Shown in pieces: positions 6,523-13,377 of a stretch of 16,146 nucleotides of DNA. This DNA comes from CAXMRP01 sp964196155 (GTDB taxonomy: Bacteria; Pseudomonadota; Alphaproteobacteria; Rhizobiales; Afifellaceae): NCBI GenBank assembly GCA_964196155.1, contig CAXMRP010000009.1, positions 1 to 16,146 of the forward strand. Reading direction: 5' to 3'. Below the pieces are notes generated by a model. It was not told the origin of the DNA and searched no databases. It saw only the letters and a list, made by a program, of their open reading frames with translations. Position numbers and translations under genes: made by a program. Positions within the stretch are counted from its first letter, which is position 1, and each line of letters opens with the position of its first letter.

Positions 6523-7701
6523 TCAACTCAGGCCTTTCAGTCGGGCGGCGGAATTTACAAAACCACCGACTGTCTCAAACAGCTCTGCCAGATCGAGAAG
6601 GAACGAATCGTGGCCGTGGTCGGTTTCAATCTCGACGAAGGAGACGGCAGCGCCGGCGGCAGTCATGGCATGGACGATCGTGCGGTTTTCGCTCGTCGGG
6701 AACAGCCAGTCACTGGTGAAGGATACACAGCAGAAACGGGTCTTGGTGTCCTTGAACGCGTCGGCAAGATTCCTGTCATAATCAGCGGCAAGATCAAAAT
6801 AATCCATCGCGCGGGTCATGTAGAGGTAGGAATTGGCGTCGAAGCGGTCAACGAATGTCAGCCCCTGATGGCGCAAATAAGATTCGATTTGAAAGTCGGC
6901 ATCGAAGCCGAATGTCAGGCGCGTGCGGTCTTGCAGTGCCCTGCCAAATTTTCGGTGCAGGGCATCATCGGACAGATAGGTGATGTGGGCGGCCATGCGC
7001 GCCACGGCGAGGCCCTTGCGCGGGCTTTTGCCGTGACCCAGATAGTCGCCGCCGCACCAGTCGGGATCTGCCATGACGGCCTGGCGACCGACCTCGTGGA
7101 ACGCAATATTCTGGGACGAGTGCCGTGATCCGGTGGCAATCGGAATGGCGGCGAATACCCGTTCGGGGTAACTTGCGGCCCATTGCAGCACCTGCATGCC
7201 GCCCATCGAGCCGCCGGCAACGGCAAACAGCTGGTCGATACCCAGATGATCGATCAGCATGGCTTGTGCGTTCACCATGTCGTGGATGGTGATCACCGGC
7301 AGATTGAGGCCCCAGGGTTTGTCAGTGTGCGGATTGATCGATGTCGGTCCGGTCGAACCCATGCAGCCGCCAAGCACGTTCGGGCAGATAATAAAGTAGC
7401 GATCGGTATCGATTGGCCGGCCCGGACCGACCATCAGGGACCACCAGCCGGGTTTGCCAGTAAGCGGATTGGTGCTTGCGACATGTTGGTCGCCCGTCAG
7501 CGCATGGCACACGAGGACAGCGTTGGAACGGTCGGCGTTGAGTTTGCCATAGGTGCGATAGGCAAGACGGATGGCCGGCAGCGTGTCGCCGGAGTCGAGC
7601 GTGAGCGGGCGATCGGCGTCAAATACCAAATCGCTGTCGGCATTTTCGCCGGGCGGGCTGGCGACCGGGGCGCTTTGTTTCTGGTTATCTTGCTGTGTCA
7701 T
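6523..7701 (-). CDS. metX: Homoserine O-acyltransferase MetX
   Basis: 392 residues of alpha/beta-hydrolase fold. MetX transfers an acyl group from acyl-CoA to the hydroxyl of L-homoserine, the committed step of methionine synthesis. Visible are CHALTGDQHV (65-74), PNVLGGCMGSTGP (107-119) at the oxyanion and CoA tunnel, the nucleophile S165 in GGSMGGMQVLQWAASYP, catalytic D331 in SFTSDWLFP and H364 in DHGHDSFLL. Length and motifs are complete. Whether acetyl- or succinyl-CoA is used cannot be decided by eye, because MetX-fold enzymes include both types. The ATG at 7699-7701 has only a weak Shine-Dalgarno. It forms an operon with metW and is divergent from the aromatic operon. Confidence 0.94.
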   Translation of the reverse strand: MTQQDNQKQSAPVASPPGENADSDLVFDADRPLTLDSGDTLPAIRLAYRTYGKLNADRSNAVLVCHALTGDQHVASTNPLTGKPGWWSLMVGPGRPIDTDRYFIICPNVLGGCMGSTGPTSINPHTDKPWGLNLPVITIHDMVNAQAMLIDHLGIDQLFAVAGGSMGGMQVLQWAASYPERVFAAIPIATGSRHSSQNIAFHEVGRQAVMADPDWCGGDYLGHGKSPRKGLAVARMAAHITYLSDDALHRKFGRALQDRTRLTFGFDADFQIESYLRHQGLTFVDRFDANSYLYMTRAMDYFDLAADYDRNLADAFKDTKTRFCCVSFTSDWLFPTSENRTIVHAMTAAGAAVSFVEIETDHGHDSFLLDLAELFETVGGFVNSAARLKGLS

Positions 7702-7746
7702 CGCTCATGTTCACTTGTCGGAATTACAGGTTCCGAAGAGTGCGGG

Positions 7747-7774
7747 CTTAGGCGTTTCGCATTTGTTCTGTCAA
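7747..7774 (-). promoter_or_regulatory. Candidate metXW promoter
   Basis: On the minus strand a perfect TTGACA (7774-7769) is followed after 16 bp by CCTAAG (7752-7747), a poor -10. Transcription would begin near 7740 and leave a leader of about 40 bases before the metX ATG. The -35 is convincing but the -10 is weak, so this is tentative. Confidence 0.3.
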
Positions 7775-7997
7775 TGTTTTGTTGCCGTGAGGTTTAGGCC
7801 GACGGAATTATGGTGAGGGTGCTTACTCAGGACCCCTTGAGAAAGTTCGATACCCGGATCAACAGCCGGCTGCCGTTGCCGGTAATGTAAGCCGGTCATG
7901 TTGGATAGCGGGCTGGATCGCAAAGTGGATAGTCAGATTGGCTGATTGATCGGTCTCGGTCTTTACGTTTGGCAATCCGCCTTGGTATGGAACGCGG

Positions 7998-8024
7998 CCC
8001 CCGGCGGCATCGTCCGCCGCGGGG
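7998..8024 (+). other. Strong hairpin in the leader of the aromatic operon
   Basis: A 10-bp stem with one bulged base: CGGCGG (8002-8007) pairs with CCGCCG (8014-8019), extended by CCCC (7998-8001) with GGGG (8021-8024) around unpaired C8020. The loop is CATCGT. It ends 37 bases before the chorismate mutase ATG and has no U-run, so it is not an obvious terminator. It may be a leader structure or just a stable GC-rich palindrome. Confidence 0.4.
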
Positions 8025-8061
8025 GAAATCGTGTACGGGTATTTGGGCAAGGAAACAGGGC

Positions 8062-8913
8062 ATGAAACCCGCCGACAGCACACTCATCGGTATCCGGAAA
8101 CGGATCGATCAAATTGATGAGACAATGCACAGGCTTTTGATGGAGCGCAGCACCGAAATCGATGCGCTGGTTCGGGCCAAGAATACCGCACAAACGGGTG
8201 AGGCTTTTCGGCCAGGCCGCGAGGCGGCGATGATGCGCGCGCTGGCGTTGCGCCATCAGGGTCGTTGCCCATTTTCGCTGGTGGAGCATATGTGGCGCGA
8301 CATTATTGCGACATTTACCGCCATGCAGGCGCCATACCGGGTCGTGACAAGCGCCGGGGATACACCGCTGGAGCGGGCGGCAATCCGCGATCTGGCGCGG
8401 TTTTATTTTGGTTTTTCCGTGCCTGTCGATGCGTGCTCCGGCGCCGAGGATGCGATCAGGGCATGCCGGAGCGGCCATGATGGCGAGACGGCTTGTCTTG
8501 CCGTGATTGCACTGACAAGCGCCGGCGCGTGGTGGGCTGAACTGGGTGGGGAGGATGCACCGGCGATTATCTCCCGGCTTCCCTTTGTGGACAGCGCCGC
8601 CCATCCTGTTCGGTTGCCGGCCTATGTTCTTGCGCTGCCGATTGCCGGTGAGGAGCACTACGATACGCTGGTTGTGCGAATTGATGCCGATGTGTTGCCG
8701 GGCTCGCTGTTGCGGGCCGTGGGCGCCGTTTCGGTCTGTCAGGACGGCGCGCGTCATCTGATTGAACTGCCGGCATCGAATGGCCTTGAAATGCTGACTG
8801 ATGCAGCCCGCCAGGCCAACGTTGCTATCGGGTCAATAACACCAGTTGGCGGATTTCACGCGCCGATCCACATGCGGGCGGGCGGTGACAATGAAGGGGG
8901 TGCAGCGCGATGA
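8062..8913 (+). CDS. Chorismate mutase (AroQ type) with C-terminal prephenate-dehydratase-like domain
   Basis: 283 residues from ATG 8062, chosen over an upstream in-frame ATG at 7969. AGGAA lies 8 bases before 8062, the AroQ domain begins at once, and the extra 31 residues are basic and lie over a hairpin. Residues 5-90 are AroQ: IRKRIDQIDETMHRLLMER (11-29), VRAKN (37-41) and FRPGREAAMMRAL (49-61), giving the usual R12, R29, K40 and R53/E54 positions. It converts chorismate to prephenate. Residues about 91-283 resemble the P-protein prephenate-dehydratase fold in pattern (RDLARFYFG, AAIRAC-like, ISRLPF, YVLALPIAGE), but I could not find the catalytic threonine-rich motif, so this half may be inactive or a regulatory remnant. 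The stop overlaps the hisC start as ATGA, implying coupled translation. Confidence 0.85.
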   Translation: MKPADSTLIGIRKRIDQIDETMHRLLMERSTEIDALVRAKNTAQTGEAFRPGREAAMMRALALRHQGRCPFSLVEHMWRDIIATFTAMQAPYRVVTSAGDTPLERAAIRDLARFYFGFSVPVDACSGAEDAIRACRSGHDGETACLAVIALTSAGAWWAELGGEDAPAIISRLPFVDSAAHPVRLPAYVLALPIAGEEHYDTLVVRIDADVLPGSLLRAVGAVSVCQDGARHLIELPASNGLEMLTDAARQANVAIGSITPVGGFHAPIHMRAGGDNEGGAAR

Positions 8914-10010
8914 GTGACAAGGCAAAACCACAACCCCGCGCCGGCATTCTTGATATTGCGGCGTATGTGCCGGGCGATAGCGCCAGCACCGGCAAGCGGG
9001 TGTTCAAGCTGTCGGCAAACGAGACCCCGCTGGGGCCGAGCCCGGCTGCCATTGCCGCGTTTCGGCAGGCGGGTGATCACCTGCAAGACTATCCTGATGG
9101 CGACGCGACGATCTTGCGGCAGGCGATTGCCGATTTCCACGGGCTGGCGGTGGACCGGATCGTGTGTGGCGCGGGGTCTGATGAATTGCTGGCGCTATTG
9201 GCCCAGGCCTATCTGACCGCAGGCGACGAGGCGATCTATTCGGCCCACGGTTTCATGATGTACCGGATCGACATTCTGGCGGCCGGGGCAACGCCTGTTA
9301 TCGCACCGGAAACCGCCGAGACCGTGGATGTCGACGCGGTCCTTGCTTGTGTAACCGCGAAAACGCGGATGGTGTTTGTCGCCAATCCCAACAATCCGAC
9401 CGGCACGTATCTGCCGTTCTCCGAGGTCAAGCGCCTTCATGCCGGATTGCCGGGCGGTGTTATTCTGGTTCTGGACGCGGCATATGCGGAGTATGTACGG
9501 CGCAATGATTATGAGAGCGGGATCGAGTTGGCGGGCGCCGCCAATAATGTCATCATGACGCGGACATTTTCAAAGATTCACGGACTGGCGGGCCAGCGTC
9601 TGGGCTGGGCCTACGGGCCAGCGGCGATCATCGATGTACTGAACCGGGTGCGCGGGCCTTTCAATGTGACGGCTTCGGCAATCGCGGCTGGAGCGGCCGC
9701 TGTCGCCGACCGCGACCATGTGGACCGGTCCGTGGCGTTTAATGCCGACTGGATTGTGCGATTGAGCGAAGGGCTTTCACAGATTGGACTTCGGGTTACG
9801 CCAAGCGTTGGCAATTTCCTGCTGATCCATTTTCCCGACCGGGACGGGCAGCGAGCGGCCGATGCCGACAGATATCTGCGCGAAAATGGCTTTGTTCTTC
9901 GCCAGATGGGTGGCTATGGATTTCCCAATGCGCTGCGGATGAGTGTGGGTTTTGACGAAGCCAACCGCGGTGTGCTTGACGCTCTTGGCAAGTTTCTGGA
10001 GCCGTCCTGA
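8910..10010 (+). CDS. hisC: Histidinol-phosphate / aromatic aminotransferase HisC
   Basis: 366 residues of the HisC family. PLP enzymes of this type transaminate imidazole-acetol phosphate, and in this operon can also act on prephenate-derived keto acids. Seen are LSANETPLGPSP (34-45), the GAGSDELL loop (87-94), NPNNPTGTYLP (159-169, N161/N162), D189 and Y192 in LDAAYAEY, the Schiff-base K222 in RTFSKIHGLAGQRLGWAYG, and R343 in ALRMSVG. ATG 8910 overlaps the upstream stop, and AAGGGGGT precedes it. It sits between chorismate mutase and prephenate dehydrogenase, not in a his operon, which argues for a role in Phe/Tyr synthesis alongside, or instead of, histidine synthesis. Its stop overlaps the next start as TGATG. 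Confidence 0.92.
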   Translation: MSDKAKPQPRAGILDIAAYVPGDSASTGKRVFKLSANETPLGPSPAAIAAFRQAGDHLQDYPDGDATILRQAIADFHGLAVDRIVCGAGSDELLALLAQAYLTAGDEAIYSAHGFMMYRIDILAAGATPVIAPETAETVDVDAVLACVTAKTRMVFVANPNNPTGTYLPFSEVKRLHAGLPGGVILVLDAAYAEYVRRNDYESGIELAGAANNVIMTRTFSKIHGLAGQRLGWAYGPAAIIDVLNRVRGPFNVTASAIAAGAAAVADRDHVDRSVAFNADWIVRLSEGLSQIGLRVTPSVGNFLLIHFPDRDGQRAADADRYLRENGFVLRQMGGYGFPNALRMSVGFDEANRGVLDALGKFLEPS

Positions 10011-10963
10011 TGACAGATAATATAGCAGGCGAACCGCTGTTTGAGCGGCTGGCGCTGATCGGTATCGGGCTGATCGGCTCGTCGATTGCGCTGGCGGCGC
10101 GGCGCGGTGGTCTGGTTGGCGAAATTGTTGTCCAGACGCGGCGGCCAAAAACACTTGATGCGGCCCGGCGGCTTAATCTTGGTGATCGCTATACCGGAGA
10201 TATGGCTGACGCCGTTGCCGACGCTGATCTGGTGATTGTCTGTGTACCGATTGGCGTTTACGGCGATGTTGCAATGGCAATCGCACCTGCTCTGAAGCCC
10301 GGTGCGATCGTCACCGATGTCGGTTCGGTCAAGCGGGCGGTGGTTGAACTGATGGCGCCGCACCTTCCTGACAATGTGCATTTTGTGCCGGGCCATCCGG
10401 TTGCCGGCACAGAACATTCAGGCCCGGATGCAGGCTTTGCCGATCTTTTCGACGGGCGCTGGTGCATCCTGACGCCGCCGGCGGGGACCGACACTGACGC
10501 TGTTTCAGCGCTCTCGCAATTCTGGACCGGGCTGGGATCGCGGGTTGAGATCATGGAAGCTGCCCACCACGATCTGGTGCTGGCGATCACCAGCCATGTT
10601 CCCCATCTCATCGCCTACAATATTGTCGGAACCGCCGCCGATGTTGAATCGGTGACGCGGTCGGAAGTGATGAAATTTTCCGCTGGCGGGTTCCGCGACT
10701 TTACCCGCATTGCCGCGTCCGATCCGACCATGTGGCGGGATGTGTTTTTGCACAACAAGGAAGCGGTTCTGGAAATGCTCGGGCGCTTCAGCGAGGATCT
10801 TACCGCGTTGCAACGGGCGATCCGGTGGGGCGATGGCGATGCGTTGTTCGATCTGTTTAACCGAACCCGGTCGATCCGCCGAGATATCATTGATGCCGGG
10901 CAGGAGACCGATGCGCCGGATTTCGGCCGGCACAGCGAGGCCGGCGACGATCAAGACGGGTAG
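10010..10963 (+). CDS. tyrC: Prephenate / cyclohexadienyl dehydrogenase
   Basis: This 317-residue protein oxidatively decarboxylates prephenate (or arogenate) towards tyrosine. The Rossmann motif is LIGIGLIGSSIALAARR with glycines 18, 20 and 23. The strand-2 end reads VVQTRRPK and lacks the acidic residue that usually dictates NAD, hinting at NADP use. Later landmarks are VCVPIG (78-83), TDVGSVK (102-108), GHPVAGTEHSG (128-138) with catalytic H129, and the helical-domain ITSHVPHLIAYNIVG, which forms the substrate pocket. Length fits the stand-alone TyrA/TyrC class, without ACT or mutase domain. It is the last gene of the chorismate mutase-hisC-tyrC operon (start overlaps hisC by one base), and its 3' end overlaps the convergent DUF2125 gene by 13 bp. 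Confidence 0.92.
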   Translation: MTDNIAGEPLFERLALIGIGLIGSSIALAARRGGLVGEIVVQTRRPKTLDAARRLNLGDRYTGDMADAVADADLVIVCVPIGVYGDVAMAIAPALKPGAIVTDVGSVKRAVVELMAPHLPDNVHFVPGHPVAGTEHSGPDAGFADLFDGRWCILTPPAGTDTDAVSALSQFWTGLGSRVEIMEAAHHDLVLAITSHVPHLIAYNIVGTAADVESVTRSEVMKFSAGGFRDFTRIAASDPTMWRDVFLHNKEAVLEMLGRFSEDLTALQRAIRWGDGDALFDLFNRTRSIRRDIIDAGQETDAPDFGRHSEAGDDQDG

Positions 10964-11961
10964 AGTGGTGGAATGCGGGCGATTTGAAATGGCCCAGCGC
11001 GAACGATTCCGCCGCGAATGGTCAACCGCAGTTTGCGCGCTGCCTGGCCGTTTCTCACCTCCTCGCCAGCCATCGCCACGACCGCGCCAACCAGTGGCCC
11101 TGCGACCAGGGCGGCTTCGGGCGGCAAAGTGGCAATCAGCCCGCTGAGCGCCGGCAAGTTCTGAACAAACAGAACCAAATCACCGTCAAGGTATCCCGCC
11201 GTGTCGATTATCAGGTTACCCTGTCCTTCCAGTGTGGCGCCGGCGATCTGAAGCGAAATTTCAACCAGCGAGAACCGGACCGGCGTGATTGTGGGATCAA
11301 AACGGCCTGAGCGAATATCGTCCAGCGGCCGGTCGAGGCGGACCCGGGCCTGAAGTCCGGCGGGGCTGAGCGCTGTTCCGGACATACGAAATTCGATGCC
11401 GTCTGCCACCAATGTCAATTCGGTTTGGGCGGGATCGGCCGCAGCGCCGAACGTGGCGTGGAATGCCTCTGCCGCCAGCGAACCAGACCGCCAACCGGCC
11501 TGAACCTGCTCAGTGGTCAGGTCAGAACCGGTATAACCGGAAAGGCCCCATTTGGTATTGAGTTCGGCAGCGGACCAATCCAGCGCGATCGGCGCCGATG
11601 CGCCGGTGATCTGAACCGATGCCGGGGCGGCCGGATTGGTGGTGATGACACCGGGACGCCAGATGCTGGTTTTCGTTCCCAGGGATGCCAGGTTGAGTGC
11701 GACGCCCACATCGGCTCCGCCAGCTTCAAAACTGGCGCAGTGCAAGCGCAAACTGACCGGGTAGCCGCCGGTGGCGCGGTCACGACAGGCGACACGATTT
11801 CCAGCCAGCGCCCATTCGTCGAGCGCTCCGTTGAGCCAGCGATTGGTCTGCCAGGCGGCGATTATCCAGATGGTCGACCATGCGGCAATGATCAGTACGG
11901 CGGAAACGGCGATACGGCGCGGCCCTGACTTTCGTTGCCGCTTGGTTTCTTGATCTGGCAT
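10951..11961 (-). CDS. DUF2125 domain-containing membrane-anchored protein
   Basis: 336 residues. A basic N-terminus (KRQRKSGPRR) is followed by one membrane segment at about 17-37 (IAVSAVLIIAAWSTIWIIAAW). The remainder is a periplasmic beta-rich domain with the DUF2125 features GYPVSLRLHC (about 67-76), VQITGASAPIALDW (about 115-128) and a Cys pair at 59 (VACRD) and 76 (LHCASF), about 17 residues apart, that could form a disulfide. DUF2125 proteins occur mainly in alphaproteobacteria; their role is unknown, though the repetitive beta pattern recalls AsmA-like envelope proteins. AGGC lies just upstream of ATG 11961. It is convergent with tyrC, a neighbour pairing I recall as common in Rhizobiales, and divergent from the cyclotransferase gene across 130 bp. 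Confidence 0.85.
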   Translation of the reverse strand: MPDQETKRQRKSGPRRIAVSAVLIIAAWSTIWIIAAWQTNRWLNGALDEWALAGNRVACRDRATGGYPVSLRLHCASFEAGGADVGVALNLASLGTKTSIWRPGVITTNPAAPASVQITGASAPIALDWSAAELNTKWGLSGYTGSDLTTEQVQAGWRSGSLAAEAFHATFGAAADPAQTELTLVADGIEFRMSGTALSPAGLQARVRLDRPLDDIRSGRFDPTITPVRFSLVEISLQIAGATLEGQGNLIIDTAGYLDGDLVLFVQNLPALSGLIATLPPEAALVAGPLVGAVVAMAGEEVRNGQAARKLRLTIRGGIVRAGPFQIARIPPLYPS

Positions 11962-12091
11962 GATGCCTGTCGGCTCTTCCCGTGAATGATCTTCTGCCTG
12001 ACTTGGCCAGATCAGACCTCATCCGGTCTGTCCTGACCTTGCAGGTTTGCATCCAGCCTGATAGGCGGTCCGGCGCAATTGGAAAAGGTTC

Positions 12092-12631
12092 ATGGCGGAT
12101 TTGTGGATATTTGGATACGGATCGTTGATGTGGCGGCCGGGGTTTTCCCATATTGATGTGCAGCCGGGCTATCTTGCCGGCCTGCACCGGACCTTTTGTG
12201 TCTATTCGTGGGTGCATCGCGGCACGCAAGCCTCGCCGGGACTGGTTCTGGGGCTTGATCGGGGCGGAGCATGCCGGGGCCTGGTTTTTCAGATCGAAGA
12301 TGGAAAGCAGGCCGAAACCATTGCCTATCTGCGCGAACGCGAGCAGGTGACCAATGTCTATCTGGAGCAGAACCGGCAGGTGCGGCTGGACGATGGGCGA
12401 TCCGTCTCGGCCATAACTTATGTGGTCGACCGCAGCCACGCCCAATATGCCGGGCGTCTTGATCTGGACGCGCAACTGGCACTGGTTTCAAAGGCGCGGG
12501 GGCAGTCCGGTGTAAACCGGGACTATGTCCTGCGAACCGACGAGCATCTGGAGGAGTTGGGGATCAAGGACAGTAATTTGTCGTCGCTGGCAGCGCAGCT
12601 TCGGCAAGGCGATCCCGAAAACGGCACGTGA
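12092..12631 (+). CDS. ChaC-like gamma-glutamylcyclotransferase
   Basis: 179 residues. ChaC-family enzymes cleave glutathione to 5-oxoproline and Cys-Gly in the cytoplasm. The opening DLWIFGYGSLMW contains the substrate-binding YGSLMW (9-14), and YLREREQVTNVY (79-90) contains the catalytic glutamate, expected at E84 by alignment to the YLxxRE motif of human ChaC proteins. VHRGTQASPGLVLGL and CRGLVFQI also match the family. Length is typical. AAGG lies a few bases before the ATG, closer than usual. It is convergent with the small unrecognised gene, with a symmetric hairpin between them, and sits downstream of, and divergent from, DUF2125. The other glutathione-related gene in the window is gloB, about 7 kb away. 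Confidence 0.9.
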   Translation: MADLWIFGYGSLMWRPGFSHIDVQPGYLAGLHRTFCVYSWVHRGTQASPGLVLGLDRGGACRGLVFQIEDGKQAETIAYLREREQVTNVYLEQNRQVRLDDGRSVSAITYVVDRSHAQYAGRLDLDAQLALVSKARGQSGVNRDYVLRTDEHLEELGIKDSNLSSLAAQLRQGDPENGT

Positions 12632-12666
12632 TGATGATCGACCGGCGTCATCTGAACGCCAGGTAA

Positions 12667-12686
12667 AGCCGCCTGACTAGGCGGCT
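12667..12686. terminator. Perfect 8-bp stem terminator hairpin between convergent genes
   Basis: AGCCGCCT (12667-12674), loop GACT, AGGCGGCT (12679-12686). The stop codon of the minus-strand gene lies in the loop and arm. On the minus strand the stem is followed by a short TTTA, so it is most likely the terminator of the small LexA-box gene and may also stop the cyclotransferase transcript. Confidence 0.55.
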
Positions 12687-13156
12687 CTGGCAAGCGATCG
12701 CGCGGTCTCGTCCCAGTCGGATTCAAATCCGAGCGACAATTGCGGGGCCGGCAGGAGGTCGGCGACAATTTCGCGGCGCCGTGATTTTGCGCTGGCCAAG
12801 AGATGAAGAAACCAGACCGCGTCATCCGGCATCACCGCCACGGCATCGGCCGTTGCCCGGTCCGACGTGTCGCCGGCCCAGATCACTTCACCATCGAGGG
12901 TGGCCATGAGTACCGCGCCGTTAAATTCGTCCGGCGCCGGGCGTGCAATTTTTGTGAACAGGAACCGCTTGCCAGAACGGCCTTGCCAATAGCGATAGCG
13001 ACCGACAAGACCGGCTTCGCGCGCGGCATGGGGCACGAACGAACGGGTGTCGTCGTTAATTAATGCCCTGGCTGGCCGGGTATCGGTCAAACGGATACCC
13101 GTCGAGGAAGCCTGGGCGGGAATGCCGGTCGGGACCGGTGAAACGCGCATCAACAT
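12677..13156 (-). CDS. Uncharacterised small protein behind tandem LexA-type boxes
   Basis: About 159 residues; I do not recognise the family. The frame is open up to a GTG at 13273, but that start has no ribosome site and would run through a leader hairpin. ATG 13156 has GAGG (13162-13165) five bases upstream, so I prefer it; 13159 and 13150 are alternatives. The protein is soluble, with no signal peptide, membrane segment or cysteines after the start. Its most distinctive stretch is GRYRYWQGRSGKRFLFTKI, followed by two short beta-like segments (GAVLMATLDGEVIWAG and AVWFLHLLASAKSRRREIVADLL). The tail is LSLGFESDWDETARSLARAA. Two GAAC-N7-GAAC boxes overlie its promoter, pointing to induction by DNA damage. 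No DNA-repair fold could be assigned. It is monocistronic, with a terminator at its 3' end. Confidence 0.7.
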   Translation of the reverse strand: MLMRVSPVPTGIPAQASSTGIRLTDTRPARALINDDTRSFVPHAAREAGLVGRYRYWQGRSGKRFLFTKIARPAPDEFNGAVLMATLDGEVIWAGDTSDRATADAVAVMPDDAVWFLHLLASAKSRRREIVADLLPAPQLSLGFESDWDETARSLARAA

Positions 13157-13200
13157 CATGACCTCACATCCTTTGCGGACTACCGCGCTTGTGTGCCTGA

Positions 13201-13258
13201 TCGGCGGAACAACCGGTACAGGTGCAGTGAAGCACCCTGGTTCCGGTAGTTCCGCCGA
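13201..13258 (-). other. 58-nt imperfect hairpin in the leader of the small SOS-type gene
   Basis: The outer stem pairs 13201-13216 with 13243-13258: 15 of 16 positions match, the exception being A13211 opposite A13248. An inner stem pairs GGTGC (13221-13225) with GCACC (13232-13236) around loop AGTGAA, extended by CAG/CTG with a bulge. It ends 36 bases upstream of GAGG. It could be a regulatory leader, an mRNA stabiliser or a small RNA gene; no known RNA family is recognised. Confidence 0.5.
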
Positions 13259-13284
13259 GGCAACAAACGCCACTACGCGAACTG

Positions 13285-13299
13285 GAACAAACGAGGAAC
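13285..13299. promoter_or_regulatory. LexA (SOS) box 1: GAAC-AAACGAG-GAAC
   Basis: Exact match to the alphaproteobacterial SOS box GAAC-N7-GAAC (GTTC-N7-GTTC on the coding strand), a direct repeat rather than the E. coli CTGTN8ACAG palindrome. It covers the predicted transcription start (near 13300) and the first transcribed bases of the small gene. Confidence 0.65.
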
Positions 13300-13301
13300 A
13301 A

Positions 13302-13316
13302 GAACAAAAGTAGAAC
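13302..13316. promoter_or_regulatory. LexA (SOS) box 2: GAAC-AAAAGTA-GAAC
   Basis: A second exact GAAC-N7-GAAC site, starting 17 bp after box 1 and covering the predicted -10 hexamer (13307-13312). Together with an extra half-site at 13279 there are five GAAC half-sites spaced 6, 11, 6 and 11 bp, as an imperfect 17-bp tandem repeat. Confidence 0.68.
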
Positions 13317-13335
13317 AGCGATACGCAACTGTCAA
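13307..13335 (-). promoter_or_regulatory. Promoter of the small SOS-type gene (TTGACA-N17-TACTTT)
   Basis: On the minus strand a perfect -35 TTGACA (13335-13330) is separated by 17 bp from TACTTT (13312-13307). Transcription would start near 13300 and give a leader of about 145 bases that includes the 58-nt hairpin. The -10 is buried in LexA box 2, and box 1 lies at the start site, as expected for LexA repression. Confidence 0.55.
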
Positions 13336-13337
13336 GG

Positions 13338-13377
13338 GACCCGATGGCGCCGGATACTTACGCTGGCGAATCGGGTC
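13338..13377 (-). terminator. Hairpin downstream of plsC, probable operon end
   Basis: An 8-bp perfect stem GACCCGAT (13338-13345) with ATCGGGTC (13370-13377), plus an inner 4-bp stem (13348-13351 with 13365-13368). It is about 135 bases past the plsC stop and immediately upstream of the -35 of the small gene. There is no U-run, so termination is only probable. Confidence 0.35.

Larger units (their letters stand above)
7702..8061. other. 360-bp divergent intergenic region, metX / chorismate mutase
   Basis: This gap contains a possible metX promoter and a strong hairpin near its right end. I looked for a SAM-II-type metX leader (pseudoknot with UUGCAGC and GUUAAAC-like strands) and did not see one on the metX strand. 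A 15-codon ORF begins at 7898 on the plus strand but encodes no aromatic residue, so a classical Phe/Tyr attenuator peptide is not supported. No other gene is apparent. Confidence 0.6.

Noticed and set aside
6280..7128. 282-codon plus-strand ORF
   Set aside because: Antisense to metX and metW, both with intact catalytic motifs; no recognisable domain and no ribosome site.
7702..7860. SAM-II-type riboswitch before metX
   Set aside because: Common before metX in this class, but I could not find the conserved pseudoknot strands by eye; an Infernal search would settle it.
13338..13377. tRNA-like hairpin in the plsC downstream region
   Set aside because: Only one stem pair with a small inner stem; no T-loop motif or cloverleaf.
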